A stretch of DNA of 64,000 nt from Torreya grandis (GCA_037957365.1 JARHVA010008358.1:186001-250000), one strand, 5' to 3'; positions 34,865 through 48,300 are shown, counted from the first letter of the stretch. Made by a program: numbers and translations. Notes: generated by a model from the sequence alone, not told the origin.

Positions 34865-37713
34865 CGAGAAGAATGATCACCCTTAAATCCACGTTCCTTA
34901 CTAAGGTTTCATCCCACCTCACTTTTTGCCCTTCCCGGACAACACAATTAGCAAGCCAATCTGCGACACCATTGGCTTCACGGTAGGTATGGGTGATTTT
35001 TATCTCTTCAAATTTATTCAAAAGAGTTTTCATCTCCTTTACCTTATCCTCTATGGTCCAAGACGCAGTATTCTTATTATTAAGGATATTTATAACATTC
35101 AAAGAGTCCCCTTCAAGACACAATTTGGAATATCCTGAGTCCACAGCTAATTTAAGGGTCTGGAGGGCAGCTGTAGCTTCGGCAATGTGGCAGTTAGATA
35201 TACCAATGGGAATTGCGATAGCATCAATAACCATTCCCACATGGTTTCTCAGAACACCACCACAACCAGCATTCCTCGGGTTCCCTTTTGCTGCACCGTC
35301 AAAGTTACCTTTAATCCAATCTTGAGGTGGACTAATCCAAGTAACACCTGATCTGGGGTTATCAGGTTTACCGAGAATAAAATCCATCCTCAGGGGATTA
35401 TCCACATTGAGATTAGAGCTTAGATTTTTTTGAGAAGAAATTTTTTCCTTTAGAGCCCTAATGATATTCTGGCCAACCACCCATCCAGGGAGCTCTTTGT
35501 TTCTGAATATTCAGTTATTTCTTTCCTTCCATATTCCCCACCAGATATGGGGAAGAGTAATTTTCCATAAGAAGAGAAGTTCAGGATTCTTTGAAGGGTA
35601 ATACCAGCTTTTGAGAGAAAGTTCAACATTTTTTTGGTGAATCCATGTAATGCCCCACAGATTGAGAACCTCCTTCCAAACAAGCTGAGTGAAGGAACAA
35701 TTCACAAACAGATGATCTTTATCTTCAAGGTCTCTCTTACACAGAATACACCTGTTAACAATATTGATTCCACATTTCTATAAATTATCCAGAGTCAAAA
35801 TTTTATTTTGGAGAAGGGTCCAGAAAAAGAACTTGATTTTAGGAATGAGCCCCCTAATCCAGGCTCTTGTCCATAACGGTTTTCTGCCATTTCCCTTGGA
35901 GATGAAGATGGAAGAGACTTTAAACTGTCCACTTGGTTCCTGATACCAAACAGTTTTATCTTCTTGATTAGGATATAGGGATATAACATTTAGGGATAAT
36001 TGAATATCCTTGAGATCTTGATCATAGTCAGTGAGGTTTACCCAAGTGTTGTTCTGCCAGTATTGATTAACCATTATGCCCACTCTTTGTTTACATCTTT
36101 CTATAACATCTTTATCTTGGATTTCTTCTTGTAAGGGTTTACCTCTTACCCAAATATCTTCCCAGAATTTCACCTTTTTACCATTACCTACTTTCCATGA
36201 AATTCCTTCTTCAAGAACATGTTTTGTTCCCTGGACTGCCCCCCAAATAGCAAACGGATGAGAAATATCTGGAGTAGTAAAGAAGTCATGAAGTGACTGT
36301 GCCTTAAATAAATACTTATGCTTCCATATTTTACTCCATTCTTTATTTTCCTGATAGACCCTCCATCCCTGTTTAGCTAAAAGGGCAGTGTTCATACTTC
36401 TTATTTTCCTTATACCAAGTCCGCCATCCTTAACCGGTTTGCAAATGTTATCCCATGCAATAAGAGGCATTCTCCTTTTCTCCTCAGAACCTGACCAAAG
36501 AAAGTTTCTTTGGATTTTTTCAATTGCCTCAGCAAATTTAGAGGGGATTTTGAAAAGACTCAAAGCATACGTAGGTATACTTTGAAGACTAGCTTTGAGG
36601 AGAGTTAGCTTTCCTCCTTGGCTAAGAAGACAGCCTTTCCATCCCGCTAACTTCTTACTAAATTTATTAATAAGACCTTCCCAAAAAGCTTCAGGGGCTT
36701 TCAATCCAAAAGGAAGACCAAGGTATATGGAAGGAAAAGAGCCTATAGAGCAATCAAGAATTCTAGCAATTTTGTTCTGTCTATAAACAGGGGTATTAGT
36801 AAAGAAAACTACACTTTTGTTCCAATTTATCAGTTGTCCAGAGGCAAAGGTGTACAGATTAATTGCTTCCTTAAGAGTTCTTGCTTCAGTTACTTCAGAC
36901 TGTCCCATGAAAATAGTATCGTCCACAAATTGACCATGGGAGCAAATTAAAGGATGCGAAGAGGGTCTCAGACCTTTATACTGGCTTCTATGAACCAAGT
37001 CCCCAAGATATCATCCCATACTATCTGCCATGATAATAAACATAATAGGGGATATATGATCCCCTTGTCTTAATCCCCTAGACAGATTGAAAAAATGAGA
37101 CGAGGTCCCATTTACCAACACAACTATAGAAGTAGTAGATATTAACTGTTTGATAATATCAACCACTCTTTGTTCAAAGCCAAAGGCAATAAGGCTTTTA
37201 GAAAGGAAATGCCAATCCACCCTGTCGTATGCTTTAGCTATATCCACTTTCATTAAGAACCCCTCAGTGTTGGATTTGAGAAGTGAATGAATATTCTCAT
37301 GTGCCGTTATAACTGAGTTGAGGATTTGTCTGCCAGGAATGAATCCATTTTGCTGATCAGCAATTATCGAGGGGATCACTAGGATTAGTCTGGTCGTAAG
37401 TACTTTGGAGATTATCTTATAGAGAGAGTTGCACAAACTTATCGGCCTGAACTGATCAGGGCTATCCGCACCTGCTTTCTTCAGAATAAGGCATAGAAAA
37501 GTGGCATTAATTTCCTTCAGCATCTGTTTAGCTCCAAAAAACTCCTTCACCGCGTTACTGACATCCTTTCCTATAAATTTCCAGAGCTTCTGAAAAAAGA
37601 ACATGGGGAAACCATCTGGTCCAGGAGCTTTTTCTCCTCCAAGAGATCTTACAGCTTTAAAGATTTCCTCCTCCTTAGGTATAGAACATAACATATTATT
37701 CTGCTCCTTTGAG
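34827..37713 (-). pseudogene. LINE ORF2 remnant: reverse transcriptase, zf-RVT, RNase H
   Basis: One continuous frame of about 960 codons with three stops and no frameshift. RT motifs in order are APGPDGFP, RPISLCN, NGFIPGRQI, DIAKAYDRVDW, GLRQGDHISP, then the catalytic FVDDT. The zinc-finger RVT part has CILCKRDLEDKDHLF. RNase H keeps its acidic residues in NFDGAAKGN, IAEATAAL, LEGDS and YREANGVAD. The stops are TGA at 37013-37011, TAG at 35780-35778 and TGA at 35513-35511. Each is one C-to-T change from a codon expected there (Arg CGA or Gln CAG). The endonuclease and RT fingers are lost to 5' truncation. This is a plant L1-like LINE with a C-terminal RNase H. The first few codons before 37713 are target sequence read in frame by chance. 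Confidence 0.92.
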
Positions 37714-37730
37714 ATCATTCTTACCAAGTT
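37714..37730. repeat. LINE target-site duplication, 5' copy
   Basis: ATCATTCTTACCAAGTT, identical to 32772-32788. Outer-element internal sequence resumes immediately afterwards. Confidence 0.93.
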
Positions 37731-37910
37731 ATCTAGACATTTTTCTTCATAATAAGAAAAACACTCTTTAGATTAGAGAGATGTGTATAGGGTTTGAAAA
37801 GTTTTGTGGAACTCCTCCTAGCCATTTGATTTAGATTTTATGATGATTTCATGTGCTTATGATTGAAGATTAAATTTGGGGAGTCAAAGAAATTATAGCT
37901 GAGTAATGTG

Positions 37911-38242
37911 AGACCCTTCAAGGTGTTAGAAGTGGTCAATTTTATAGCATTTAGGTTTGTATTGCAACTAGCCTAGCTATATTACATAAGGTATTTCTTG
38001 TTTCTTATCTTAAAGAGTATGTAGTTGATCTTTTATGTGTGTTGGATTGGAATACTTTGTAGCATATGGACTCCGAGGTGGTCATGGTAGAACCAATAAG
38101 AGTAATTGACACTCACAAATTTTGTTTGTGTAACAAGGAGATGTTATAGTGAAAGGTCTTACGAGACCAATAATATGAGGATAATGCTACTTGGGAGGGC
38201 TATGATGAGTTCTATAAGAAATTTCCATATTTATTTGCTTGA
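37911..38242 (+). pseudogene. gypsy integrase C-terminus and chromodomain-like remnant
   Basis: The first part reads RPFKVLEVVNFIAFR, the usual integrase C-terminal 'GPFKVLERV..AYRL' pattern. After a frame change it continues VSYLKEYVVDLL, LDWNTL, a stop, HMDSEVVMVEPIRVIDTHKF, and ends ATWEGYDEFYKKFPYLFA before a TGA at 38240-38242. The final segment, with its hydrophobic VIDT core and an ATWE motif, matches the pattern of chromodomains at the end of chromovirus integrases. It lies about 100 bp before the polypurine tract, as expected for the end of pol. Several stops make it non-functional. Confidence 0.7.
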
Positions 38243-38335
38243 TTTGATACTTTACACTATGTTAATTTTTTGCTGAACAATGTTTTTAATTCAGAACTTA
38301 TGTTTGAATAAGTGTCATCCAAGATGATGACTAGA

Positions 38336-38350
38336 TTTAGGGAGAAAGGA
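38336..38350 (+). other. polypurine tract of the outer element
   Basis: TTTAGGGAGAAAGGA abuts the 3' LTR start TGTTACATCC. Confidence 0.7.
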
Positions 38351-41300
38351 TGTTACATCCTAATTCCTCACTAATCAAACTTACTTGATTATCCATAGAT
38401 TTTATATAGTTGATAATTTGATTTGATTATTAATAACTAAGCTGTAAGTCATATGCAATAATGGGATAGTGGTATGTTGCTTTGGTTTCATGATTTCACT
38501 GCTATGAGTTAGCCATATTGTATATTTTTATATTATGATCATGTTGATTTGTTATTTCAACTATATTTTATGATGTACAAATGTCATGATGTTATGGATT
38601 AACTACCTACTTGCCATGAGTTGCGTGTAGGAGAGACTCATCCCTCAAAGCATGATGGAGGGAGATCATCATCAAAGAGGGTGACGTAGATGAAGATGTT
38701 GGAGGATGATAGAGAAATAGATAGAACCTTGCACACACCACATTAGTTAGTACATATTATATGCATAGTTGAATGGTTAATGTAGTTTATTTTGATATTA
38801 TTTACATTTAGATAGTTTTTTTGCATATGGTTAATTGTGCATTAGCTTAGTTTAATACTTACATAGAATTTACCTCATATGATTGCGCTGTGGATATTAA
38901 ATGTGGATCTAGTGTAGAATGATTCTTTGTAGTTATGTAATGGTAGTTGATTTAACATTGTTGGATTTATCATTTTAGATTAAATAAAACATCATTGACC
39001 TTATATTAGTTATGTTGTTGATAAGTTGTGGTGTCGGTCACCTCTATTAAACTAGTAGCAAAATTATATCTTTGAGACCATTAAATGGTGTAGAATAAAA
39101 TAATTTTGTTATAATTACCAGTTGCATTATGTTGTTTTGAAATTAGGCGATAAATTGTGTTAAATTACTATTTAGATAAGAAAATTTATAATTAGAATAA
39201 AAGAGGTCAAGCTTTAAAAATATTTAAAGAAAACTTATGGAAAAAGAAAAGTAAATAAGACAATAAATTAATTAAAAAAATAAAGATCCTGAAGTAAAAA
39301 GAAAAAAAGAAAGTATGCTTTTAGAAAGAAATCATGGAATTTTAGAGGTTTTGGGAAAAAACAAGATTTAAAGAAATCTCATGATTTATGCAAAATAGAA
39401 GAGAAGAGAATAAAAGGAGGAGAAGAGGAGGAAAGAAGGGGGAAGAAAAGTAGTGAAGCATGTTGAGGAGGAGGACTAAAAAAAGCAAAAATTGTCTAGA
39501 TAGTGACTTCCTAGTTCATAAGATTAACTAGGTAGGTGGCATCTTGAATTTTGTGAAGTTCATAATCTATGAAAAATCTGAGATTATTGTTATATAAAAC
39601 CATGGAATAATATATGACTGAGTAAAATAGAGAACTAAATCTTGTAGTGATCTAATTTAGGTATATAGCTATATGAATATAGGAAGAATATAAGCCCATC
39701 AACAATCATTACATTTTTTAATTCACAGTCTGCGTGATCATCGTAGATAACTAGTGGGATGAGATTCACTTCTGATAAAAAATATAGTAATAAATAAAAT
39801 TCAAGTATACATTGCACCTAGGTGAAGCACCTACTTATATTTAGTCTATTATTAATTTATTTTTTGGTGATGGAAATGGAAATATAATTTACATCAGTCT
39901 GTTATATGCTGTATAATATATTTATATATTTATTTTGCTATTCATTGTTTTTACTGGCGTTAATGTTTTGGTAAATTCCTAGTCAATCTTAGAAAGTCAT
40001 CTATTTTAAGGAGATACATTTACCAGTCCAAAGGAAAATGCCAACTCCTTACCATGATGGCAGAGGAATGATTCTCTTCCCTTCCCTTACTCCTCTCTTG
40101 ATAAACTTCTGCATAAAGGTTTGATAGAGGAACACACAATAAAGTATAATAGTATTCTACAAATTGTTGACATAGGCAATGACTTATTATATTCATGTAT
40201 ATAGATGATGGGAATAGTCATAAATTCTATCTTATACCATAATTCTGTGGTAATGGTATACGATAGACATGTTCATAAATGGCAAACTATTGTGGGAGAC
40301 ATGACCCATTCAATGGCAATTTTCATTGACTAAATTATAATTTGTTAACTTTGGTTATAATTAATTCAGGAAACAATCCAAATAGGTATATTTGGAATAG
40401 AGTATACACCTATATCAAACTATAAATCTAGAAATATACAATGATTTGGTTGTTTACATTCAGTAAACCACCGTGTATAAATATAATGAAGTATAATGAT
40501 GACTAAAGAGTTAGAGAAATTTAAAAATGGTATAGGGCAATCTGATTTAATGGTAATATATACCTACTATGTGCAATATTATATTATATTAGCATATTAT
40601 TAATCGTTGTAAATCACTATAATAGGTATATATATCTGTGCATACATATATAAATACAAATTACAACGATATCTATATCAGATACTGATTTCTAAAATAA
40701 ACAATCCCTGTATAATTATATTGTGCCATTACTTTGTATGAATGTATAACAATTGAAATAGAAAATAATGAACTTGTATAGATATGGTGATCTAGTTATA
40801 TGGTATAGCGATATAATAATTATATGGTATAGTGATTATAGTATTAAATGTTATATGGATGCATTCTAATGTTTAAATCAATCTGGTTATATATTTCACA
40901 ATTTACACTATGAGTAAATATATAGATCACTAAATTTATACCCAAATTAAATATATGAGTAAATATATACTATCCCAACATTGATTATGATACTTAAGGA
41001 TAATTAAAGTGATCTAGTTCTAGTTCTCTAAGGATAATGAGATCTAGCTAAAATAATATAAACTCTGTGAAAACATAGTCTACTTATACTTATCGAGAAT
41101 TATTGGTTAGTATATTGTATATTGTTTTATTGTAAACTTGTGTATGATACGTACCATGAGTGTACTAATATATACGAGAGTGTATATATATAGCTTATGT
41201 ATATATATACGTTGGGGTGCATGCCTATAATCATAGATTCTGACAATACATTATCATGACTTTGATGATTCTTATATCTGTGTATTTAATGAAATTTTGT

Positions 41301-41689
41301 GTATCATATGAGAATAATTTATATATCGCCAAATACTTCTATGCGAACCATGATACGAAAGACTATGTTGTGTTAAAAACTTGTGTATGAAATTATATAC
41401 ACTTTGAATATATCAGGATGAAGATCTATTTAGTTAGGGATAAAAACTAAGAAGGAGAATTACTTTGTTGAATCCCTTATCTTATAAAAGATCATTAATA
41501 TATTATAATGATTGTTGAAATCATATGAAATTCTTGGTTAAAAAATTTAAATGACCATTGATACACTATTTATATATTGAGGAGTACTTGTATGCGATAC
41601 ATAGTATGAATACAGTTAATGTGTACATGGATGTGTGTGTGTCTATATATATAAAAAATACACCCATATATGGACTTTGGTATTCATAT

Positions 41690-41766
<77 letters not shown>

Positions 41767-43364
41767 TGTATTGGGTCATATGCCTATCTATAGTTTAGTA
41801 TATTGTTAAAATAAATCATAGGTTTTCGAAGATGGGATACTATAATTATAGGAATAACAACTTTATAAAAATATAACAAAAAATTGGAACAAATGAATAT
41901 GTCTTCCAAGAGATTTATGATTTTTTTATCATGACTGACTATTGAAATTTAGTAGTGCATATATAAATGATGGACTATGATGTTATTGCTTGTCATAGGA
42001 TGTACTGTACTTGCTTGCCTATTATTTATGATTATGAGACATTTGATTCTTAAAATTGTAAGACTAGTTGTTCATAATTATGTAGTTGTGCCAATGAACA
42101 ATAAACAATGATATTATGGGATGTCATAGAGTGTATAAGAATTATAAAATTTTAGTCTACATGTATGTTATACCTAGATGGTACAAATTATAATTGTTAT
42201 GTCTAAATTCATTCATACGTTTGATGGACTAAATGTATGCATTTTAGTTATTTCTATGTTTAACATATTTTATGACAGTTAATATGAGGTATTGTATTGT
42301 GTCTGCTTATAAAAAATAAAATATGCAGTCTAATATATATATCATACCTGGTTGGTATAATATACACATGTTTGCTTATTATTTATGTGTTAAATAATAC
42401 TGTAAATATTCTTTCATACATTTGATGGACTGAATGTATGTATTTTGATTATTCCTATATTAGCATGTTTTAATGCTTGTTATTAGGAAGTAATCTATAT
42501 GAATCTGTTGGTTATATATTTGTTAACCAAATATTTCATTGTTGGTAGTGATTAAGTAGTGAGATTGACTTCAATAGCTTATTAACACCACAATGTTAGA
42601 TGAAGGTGATTATATCAAGTGGCGTGTATGAAATTGACTAATCCTAGAGATCAATAACTATTGAAAACTTTGGACAAAGTAATGTTAGTTAGACATTGTA
42701 ATTTCATGTGTATGATTTAAATTTATGTGTGATATCATTTTAGAATAGATTTGTTTATGGTACACCGCATGTTTTTAAAAATCATACAACACACAGGTAC
42801 TAGCTTGTCTCTCTGAATTCCCACACCGTCACTATCTACTCATCCGTGAATGGAGGGCCCTTCCCTAATGAGAATTGTGCGGGGGATATATGGTCCATGG
42901 TTGGTGTGATAAAATTATCAAATGATGCTCTCCCTTCCCATAATAATACTTATTTGGAGATGACACTTGAGATTACCATTGATACTAGAGTTCAAGAACT
43001 CATGCTCTGTGGAGATATGTATCTTGTATCTTGTACATTGTATTGTATTTGTTATTTTTGAGACATTATCCTTGAGGATATGTAATTATTTACTTATTTT
43101 TACTTGATAACAGTGGCTGTATCATTGTACCAACCATGGCTGGACATTTCTAATTACTTGCTATATTTGGTTATGATGTGTTTCATATGTTGATAGTGAT
43201 TAATAACTGTTAGATGTCACATGCTTATTTATAATTAATACTCTTAGAGTGTTATTTATGGGTCACTAATTATATTATCATGATGAATTCTAATAAAGAA
43301 TACATTGATTAAATTAAGAAAAAAAATTACATTTTTTAAAGTCAAATCTAGTGGGGTTGTTACA
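38351..43364 (+). mobile_element. outer element 3' LTR
   Basis: 5,014 bp from TGTTACATCC to GGTTGTTACA. It is uninterrupted by the insertions that split the 5' copy, and so provides the empty sites for the solo LTR (near 38855) and the inner element (AATTG at 42054-42058). The frame at 42846-43061 is a conserved LTR block, not a gene. Confidence 0.93.
41694..41764. repeat. (AT)n microsatellite in outer 3' LTR
   Basis: About 71 bp. The 5' LTR has only ATAATATATATAGG at the matching point near 15562. Confidence 0.95.
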
Positions 43365-43880
43365 GCAAGGATATTAGTGGACATTCTTAGTTAAAATTAG
43401 AAAGTTCTCTATTTGGCACATTTTTTTTGGGTTTTGTCTGTCATGCTACTTGGACCTATTTCCCATTGATTTCTCCTTCTAAATGCCTATAAATTTGTGA
43501 TAATTTAGTATCATATTAGAACCCTATATTTTCACTTTTTAATCATTCTAAAATATTCTTTTATGTAATCATGTCTGCTTTTAATTGTTATATTAGGGTA
43601 AATCTAGTTAGATTTGAATTACTCATATTTGTGGGTAGCTATGTTTCCTTTTGATGTAAGCCAATCTACCATATTACATTTTCATTAACTTGCATTGATT
43701 TTAATGTTTTGTTACCTTCTAGGGTTATATTTTACTTTTATTATGTTATATCTTATTTTTATAGGGCTTATTCTATTCATTATAATCATTATACCTAGCC
43801 CTTGTGTGTTGTTTGCAAACACTATTAATTTATGATTCATTTATCATTTAAAACCTAGGATATATTACATTTTATATATG
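43365..43880. other. right flank of the outer element, nothing recognised
   Basis: AT-rich sequence with no clear coding signal. It could be the leader of the gag-protease remnant that follows. Confidence 0.4.
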
Positions 43881-43889
43881 TTTCTCTCT

Positions 43890-45366
43890 TATGCCACCCA
43901 AGGCAATTCGATCTAAGACCCCTACTAGGTGAGGTAACAAATTAAATTGTAAACCTATTTTTTTGTGGAAATTACTTTGACTAACACTCATGCTTATTTG
44001 ATATATAAAATGGTGTCTTTCAATGATGATAAGTTCATTGTATTTTTATATGTTTTGATGTAAATGTGAATGATAATGCTATGAATGGATCTCAAACTAA
44101 TAATGCTTCTATTGATGAGAATGATAGAAATGAAAGATTTATTATGTTTAGAAAACACATCTTATAAAATTCTAAAGAAATAGATGAGATGTTGTATGTA
44201 TTTAAATATTTACAAAGCTAAACCCTAATTCAGGAGTCTCGAGTCAAAGATATACCTTATAGAGTTAAAAATGGATAATTATTCTTTAATATCTCTTAAT
44301 AATTTTTCTCAATTGGATAATTATTCTATTCCCACCTATTCTACCAAATCAACATTTGAAAATATTTAAAAATCCTAATCTAAATCATTCACTCAAACTA
44401 AATATCAAGGTAATGTCAATATGATAGCTCAGTTAAGCTCATCAACTTGATGGATTTGTTGGTGTGGTCGATGCAATGCTTATAGAGTTTCCTCCAATTA
44501 CATTATAAGATCAAGAAATTCCAAAGGATGAATTTAATAATGGATAAATCATAGTTTGAGATTATATAGATAAACATTCAATGGAAAAAAATAGAATTAT
44601 GATTGCTAATGGTTCAATATAAATGTGTGCATGATGAATTTTGTTACTACCTTTGGACATTATTAAAGGGACTTAGCCGGTGCTACCATGAATATTAAAT
44701 AATATGATGGGATCAATATGAAACCACTTGAAAGAATTAAATTATCTATCACAATGGGTCCTAAGACCATATTTATGTGATTTAAAGTATTCCTAGATAA
44801 TGGGACAAATGATGTTTTACTTGGAATACCATGGCTTAATTAAATGAAATAAATTCCGTAAACATTACAGAAATGTTTAAAGTTTTTTCATAACAATCAA
44901 GTGATTATTATCCAAGGCACCACTTATTATCCCCTAGTATAATTTCAACATGCAAGTTTACTTACAAGGTTACCAAAGTAACATTTAATCATAAAATCAC
45001 AAATGAGTAAGCCTAAAGGTCAAGTATATACTCTTCGACATACCAAGGTAATTTTATCACAACCTCTTGCATTATACAAGAAATAACACCTACACAATAT
45101 CCAAATTTTCAAGATAACATTATATAAGAGATCATGCTACTTTACAAGGAGGTATAATGGATAACATACATGTTTACAATGAGGATGTTTATAATAATGA
45201 TGATGCCATTGATGATGCTTACAATAGTGATGATAACAATGATAGTGATAATGTATCATCTTTCTTAGACTCATGGACAACTAAACATCTTAATCTTACT
45301 TTTGATGATATGAATGCTTCTACTTATATATTATATGATGACGATTCACCTAAAACTATTGATTAG
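43890..45366 (+). pseudogene. Ty3/gypsy gag-protease remnant 1
   Basis: A broken + strand reading starts MPPKAIRSKTPTR. At about 44680-44830 it includes LAGATMNIK, then YDGINMKPLERIKL, and FLDNGTNDVLLGIPWLN. This is the pattern of a gypsy retropepsin region ('...vlLGrPWl'), though no DTGA active site is left. FFHNNQVIIIQGTTYYPLV follows. It ends with an Asp/Asn-rich stretch (45157-45366). Stops and frame changes are frequent. The downstream RT of the same element may be the one at 58 kb, if 45.4-57.4 kb is inserted sequence. Confidence 0.5.
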
Positions 45367-48300
45367 TATTGTTTGTTGACCACATATGTTTGCACCCAAG
45401 CTATCTCTATTTTCTTATACATAATTTCCTTTATTGTTTGCTTGAATTTGTTTTCTTTATTCATTTGATCAAAGTGTATATTTTTAAAATCCTTGTTTTC
45501 TCTTTATAATTATTCCATGTTTGTTACCCATTTAGGTCCTTCATTGTTTTCAATTTATTCCACATTTCCTATATTTTTCATTTGATCTTATTATAATTTT
45601 AAAGTTAGCTTCTTTCTTCTTTTCCTTCATATTTTTGTTGCACTTTATTTTTTGTTTCCTTCTCTAATTCATGTCATGGATTATGTACTTAAAATTTCAT
45701 CTTTCCTATTTAGTTTCTCATGACTCCTTATTATTGTACATGTGTCATTATTTTAGCCTCTTCTTATGCTTGGTTGTGTTAGTTTATTTGATTGCAATAT
45801 TTACCTTTATTTGTTATGGCCCATACTTGAATCCTACATGAACGTATCCAATGACATCACATTATATATTGAGGCCACATGCTCCATAGTGCATAAAGTT
45901 CTAATGGAATTTTTAGGTTAGTAGGTTTATATACATAAGTTTCATGTACTGATGATTTATCTTGTAAGACTTGTCAATGCATCAATCTCCCTAAGTGTAT
46001 GTTCTAAGCAGTACACCATGATTGGGGTGGGCTAGTTTGTGGTGCTTCGTGATAAATTCCCTTGTCATTATTTTTTATTATTGCCTTCTCCATTCATACA
46101 TTGTCACCAACTTATTTATCCACCAATGGTTCCTATTCCCCCTTTCAACTCTTCTTATTGATATTTGTCTATTCTTCCCCAATGTCATTAGCTTGGCTGA
46201 TGAAATTTTGTAGTGTTCCCCCCATGGCAGACATCATCAACTAGTGCATTGAAGTATTGTATCAACTGATACTCTTTAATCTTCATCAGTTAGGCCATTG
46301 ACATAAATTAAATTTTGGTTTTATCTTTCTAGGATTTAAGTTGTATGTATATGGTCCTCATTTTTTATTTCTCATAAGCAAGACATCTAATCTACTCTAC
46401 TCATGAACAGAAATATACCTTAATAATATAAGAAGAGGCATTAGGGATTAAGAGCTTACACTTGAGGAAGACTTGTTTGTTTGTACAAGGTTTTTGAAGA
46501 TATCAAGAAGAGAATTTTAACTAGAAAGGTACTCTTAGTCTTTGGAGATCCCAACTAAGGATACTTATGTATTTTTCTTTCCATCTTGAGCGTCACCTAC
46601 AACATCTCTCACAAAATTCCACTTAATCTAAGGGGGATATTGATGCACCAACAAGTCAACTCAAGATAAATATTCATAACCGTATACTCTTTATTTGTTT
46701 ACTTTGGTGGATATATTATATTTCTGTGTTATTTTCTTCCATGCTTAGATTTGATTATTATTGTTAGTATATCATTTTATTTGCATTCTTTGTTCATTTA
46801 TTTAGATTTAAAATTTACCATCTAATGGAACTCTTGCAACCCTCATAGTATATACCTTATGGTTGTAGCCTAATGGGGTTCTATTTCCTTTTATTAATTT
46901 AGTTTACACTTCTTAGTTATTTTATAATGACACTTGGATCTACTTATACCTATGCATGGCCTTATATGTTTATATTTCCTTGTTAGAACCCTTATAATCT
47001 CATTTGCACTTGAACCTTGTCTTATAGTTTTTCCCATATTAGAATATCCTTTTATTGTTAAACATATTTAGCCCACATACATTCTAGTGAACCCGGTGTA
47101 AATCTTACCCCACTGCTATGTTGGGTCATCTTCACATTTTATATTCCTATCTTCTTAGAATTAGTAGTTTATCAAGCATCCCTTGATTTACATATTACAT
47201 TCTCTCATTATATTTGATTCACCATCATTACATTATAATGAACTTGAGGTTAATATTACCCCAATGCAATGATGGGTCATTTTCACATTTTTTATTTTTA
47301 TAGCTTCTGAGTGCTAATAATTTTTGACACTCAATTTTGGATATTAAAAGAAACCTAAAATATGAGTAAGTGTGAATGTGAGACACACTCATAAATACTA
47401 GGCTATCTTGAAAAGTATAATAAATGATGGTGCATAAGGTATGTGTCATACATATTAAGGATGATATGAAATGCATAATATAGAGAAAACACACTTTTAA
47501 AGGGACAATACTAAGCTATAAAGAAACCATAACATGAATCAAAAGGAAAAAAATCTTATATGTGTCAAACACCAATGCAATGATCACACATATGGGATGG
47601 GATCAAGCATGAGAAGAAGAATATTCTAGGAATATATGTAGAAATTTGTCAACCATAGTTGTCAAGAAGGACAGTTGGAAACCAAGTTAGTGATAAATAG
47701 AAAGGGTCAAAGGGGTTTATAAAACCTTTAAATAAGATCCTAAAACTCTCATTTGAGACATATTGAAGGGTTACACATTTTGAAATATTGGAATGTTTCA
47801 CATCTTATAGGTGAAAGGTGAGTTGGAAATCAAGATTAGGGTTTGTAGGAATATGCAATCATAGAAGACTTATGTATTATTGGATATGATTTGTAACTTA
47901 GTTGTCTAATAACATTAATGTAATGGAGTTTTTGTACATTGGAGATGTAATTTATAGGTAAATATTGCTATTGAATATAAAGGAAAGTTTACTAAAAGGA
48001 ATGTGTTAATTGATTATTAGGGTACGAGTTAAATATTTTAGTGTGCATGATTTATATATTCATATTTATCTCTATATCAATGGGGTTCTTTGTTTTATCT
48101 TACTACACTTTAGATGAGTACTTAAGTCTTAGGGCTTAAGTGATATGCTAATGTAGTAAGGTTTAGTGACCTCTCTATTTGTTACACAAAACCTAGTCTG
48201 CATAAAGCTAAGAATGGTTAAAAAAGCACAAGATTTTGGTTATATTACTAGGAACTTATCCATAGAGAGTGTAGAGATCAAGAAAGCATGTTTATATAAT

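Larger units (their letters stand above)
32789..37713 (-). mobile_element. 5'-truncated plant LINE with an extra downstream ORF
   Basis: A non-LTR retrotransposon bounded by a perfect 17-bp target duplication. The inner element's internal region serves as an empty-site reference. The 5' end is truncated inside the RT domain, so the endonuclease and ORF1 are missing. On the - strand the order is RT, zf-RVT, RNase H, then a second long frame and a 260-bp 3' UTR. The composition is visibly less AT-rich than its surroundings. The three in-frame stops in the pol part and one in the second frame suggest a much younger age than the host element. Confidence 0.9.
11297..43364 (+). mobile_element. outer giant-LTR element (LARD-like, chromovirus-derived)
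   Basis: The ends are TGTTACATC at 11297 and GGTTGTTACA at 43364. GCTAG at 11292-11296 and GCAAG at 43365-43369 are a target duplication with one mismatch. The 5' LTR ends at 30458, followed by a tRNA-Met-type primer binding site. A polypurine tract precedes the 3' LTR at 38351. Removing the inner element, the LINE and the solo LTR leaves about 12.9 kb: two LTRs of about 5.0 kb around about 2.95 kb of mostly non-coding sequence. It keeps only a gag-like start and an integrase-tail/chromodomain-like end, so it is non-autonomous. The LTRs look roughly 87-90% identical where I aligned them by eye, so the insertion is old. Confidence 0.88.

Noticed and set aside
42846..43061. 71-codon open frame with a plausible start
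   Set aside because: It lies inside the outer 3' LTR in a block that is also conserved in the 5' LTR and inner LTRs as non-coding sequence, so conservation reflects the LTR, not a protein.
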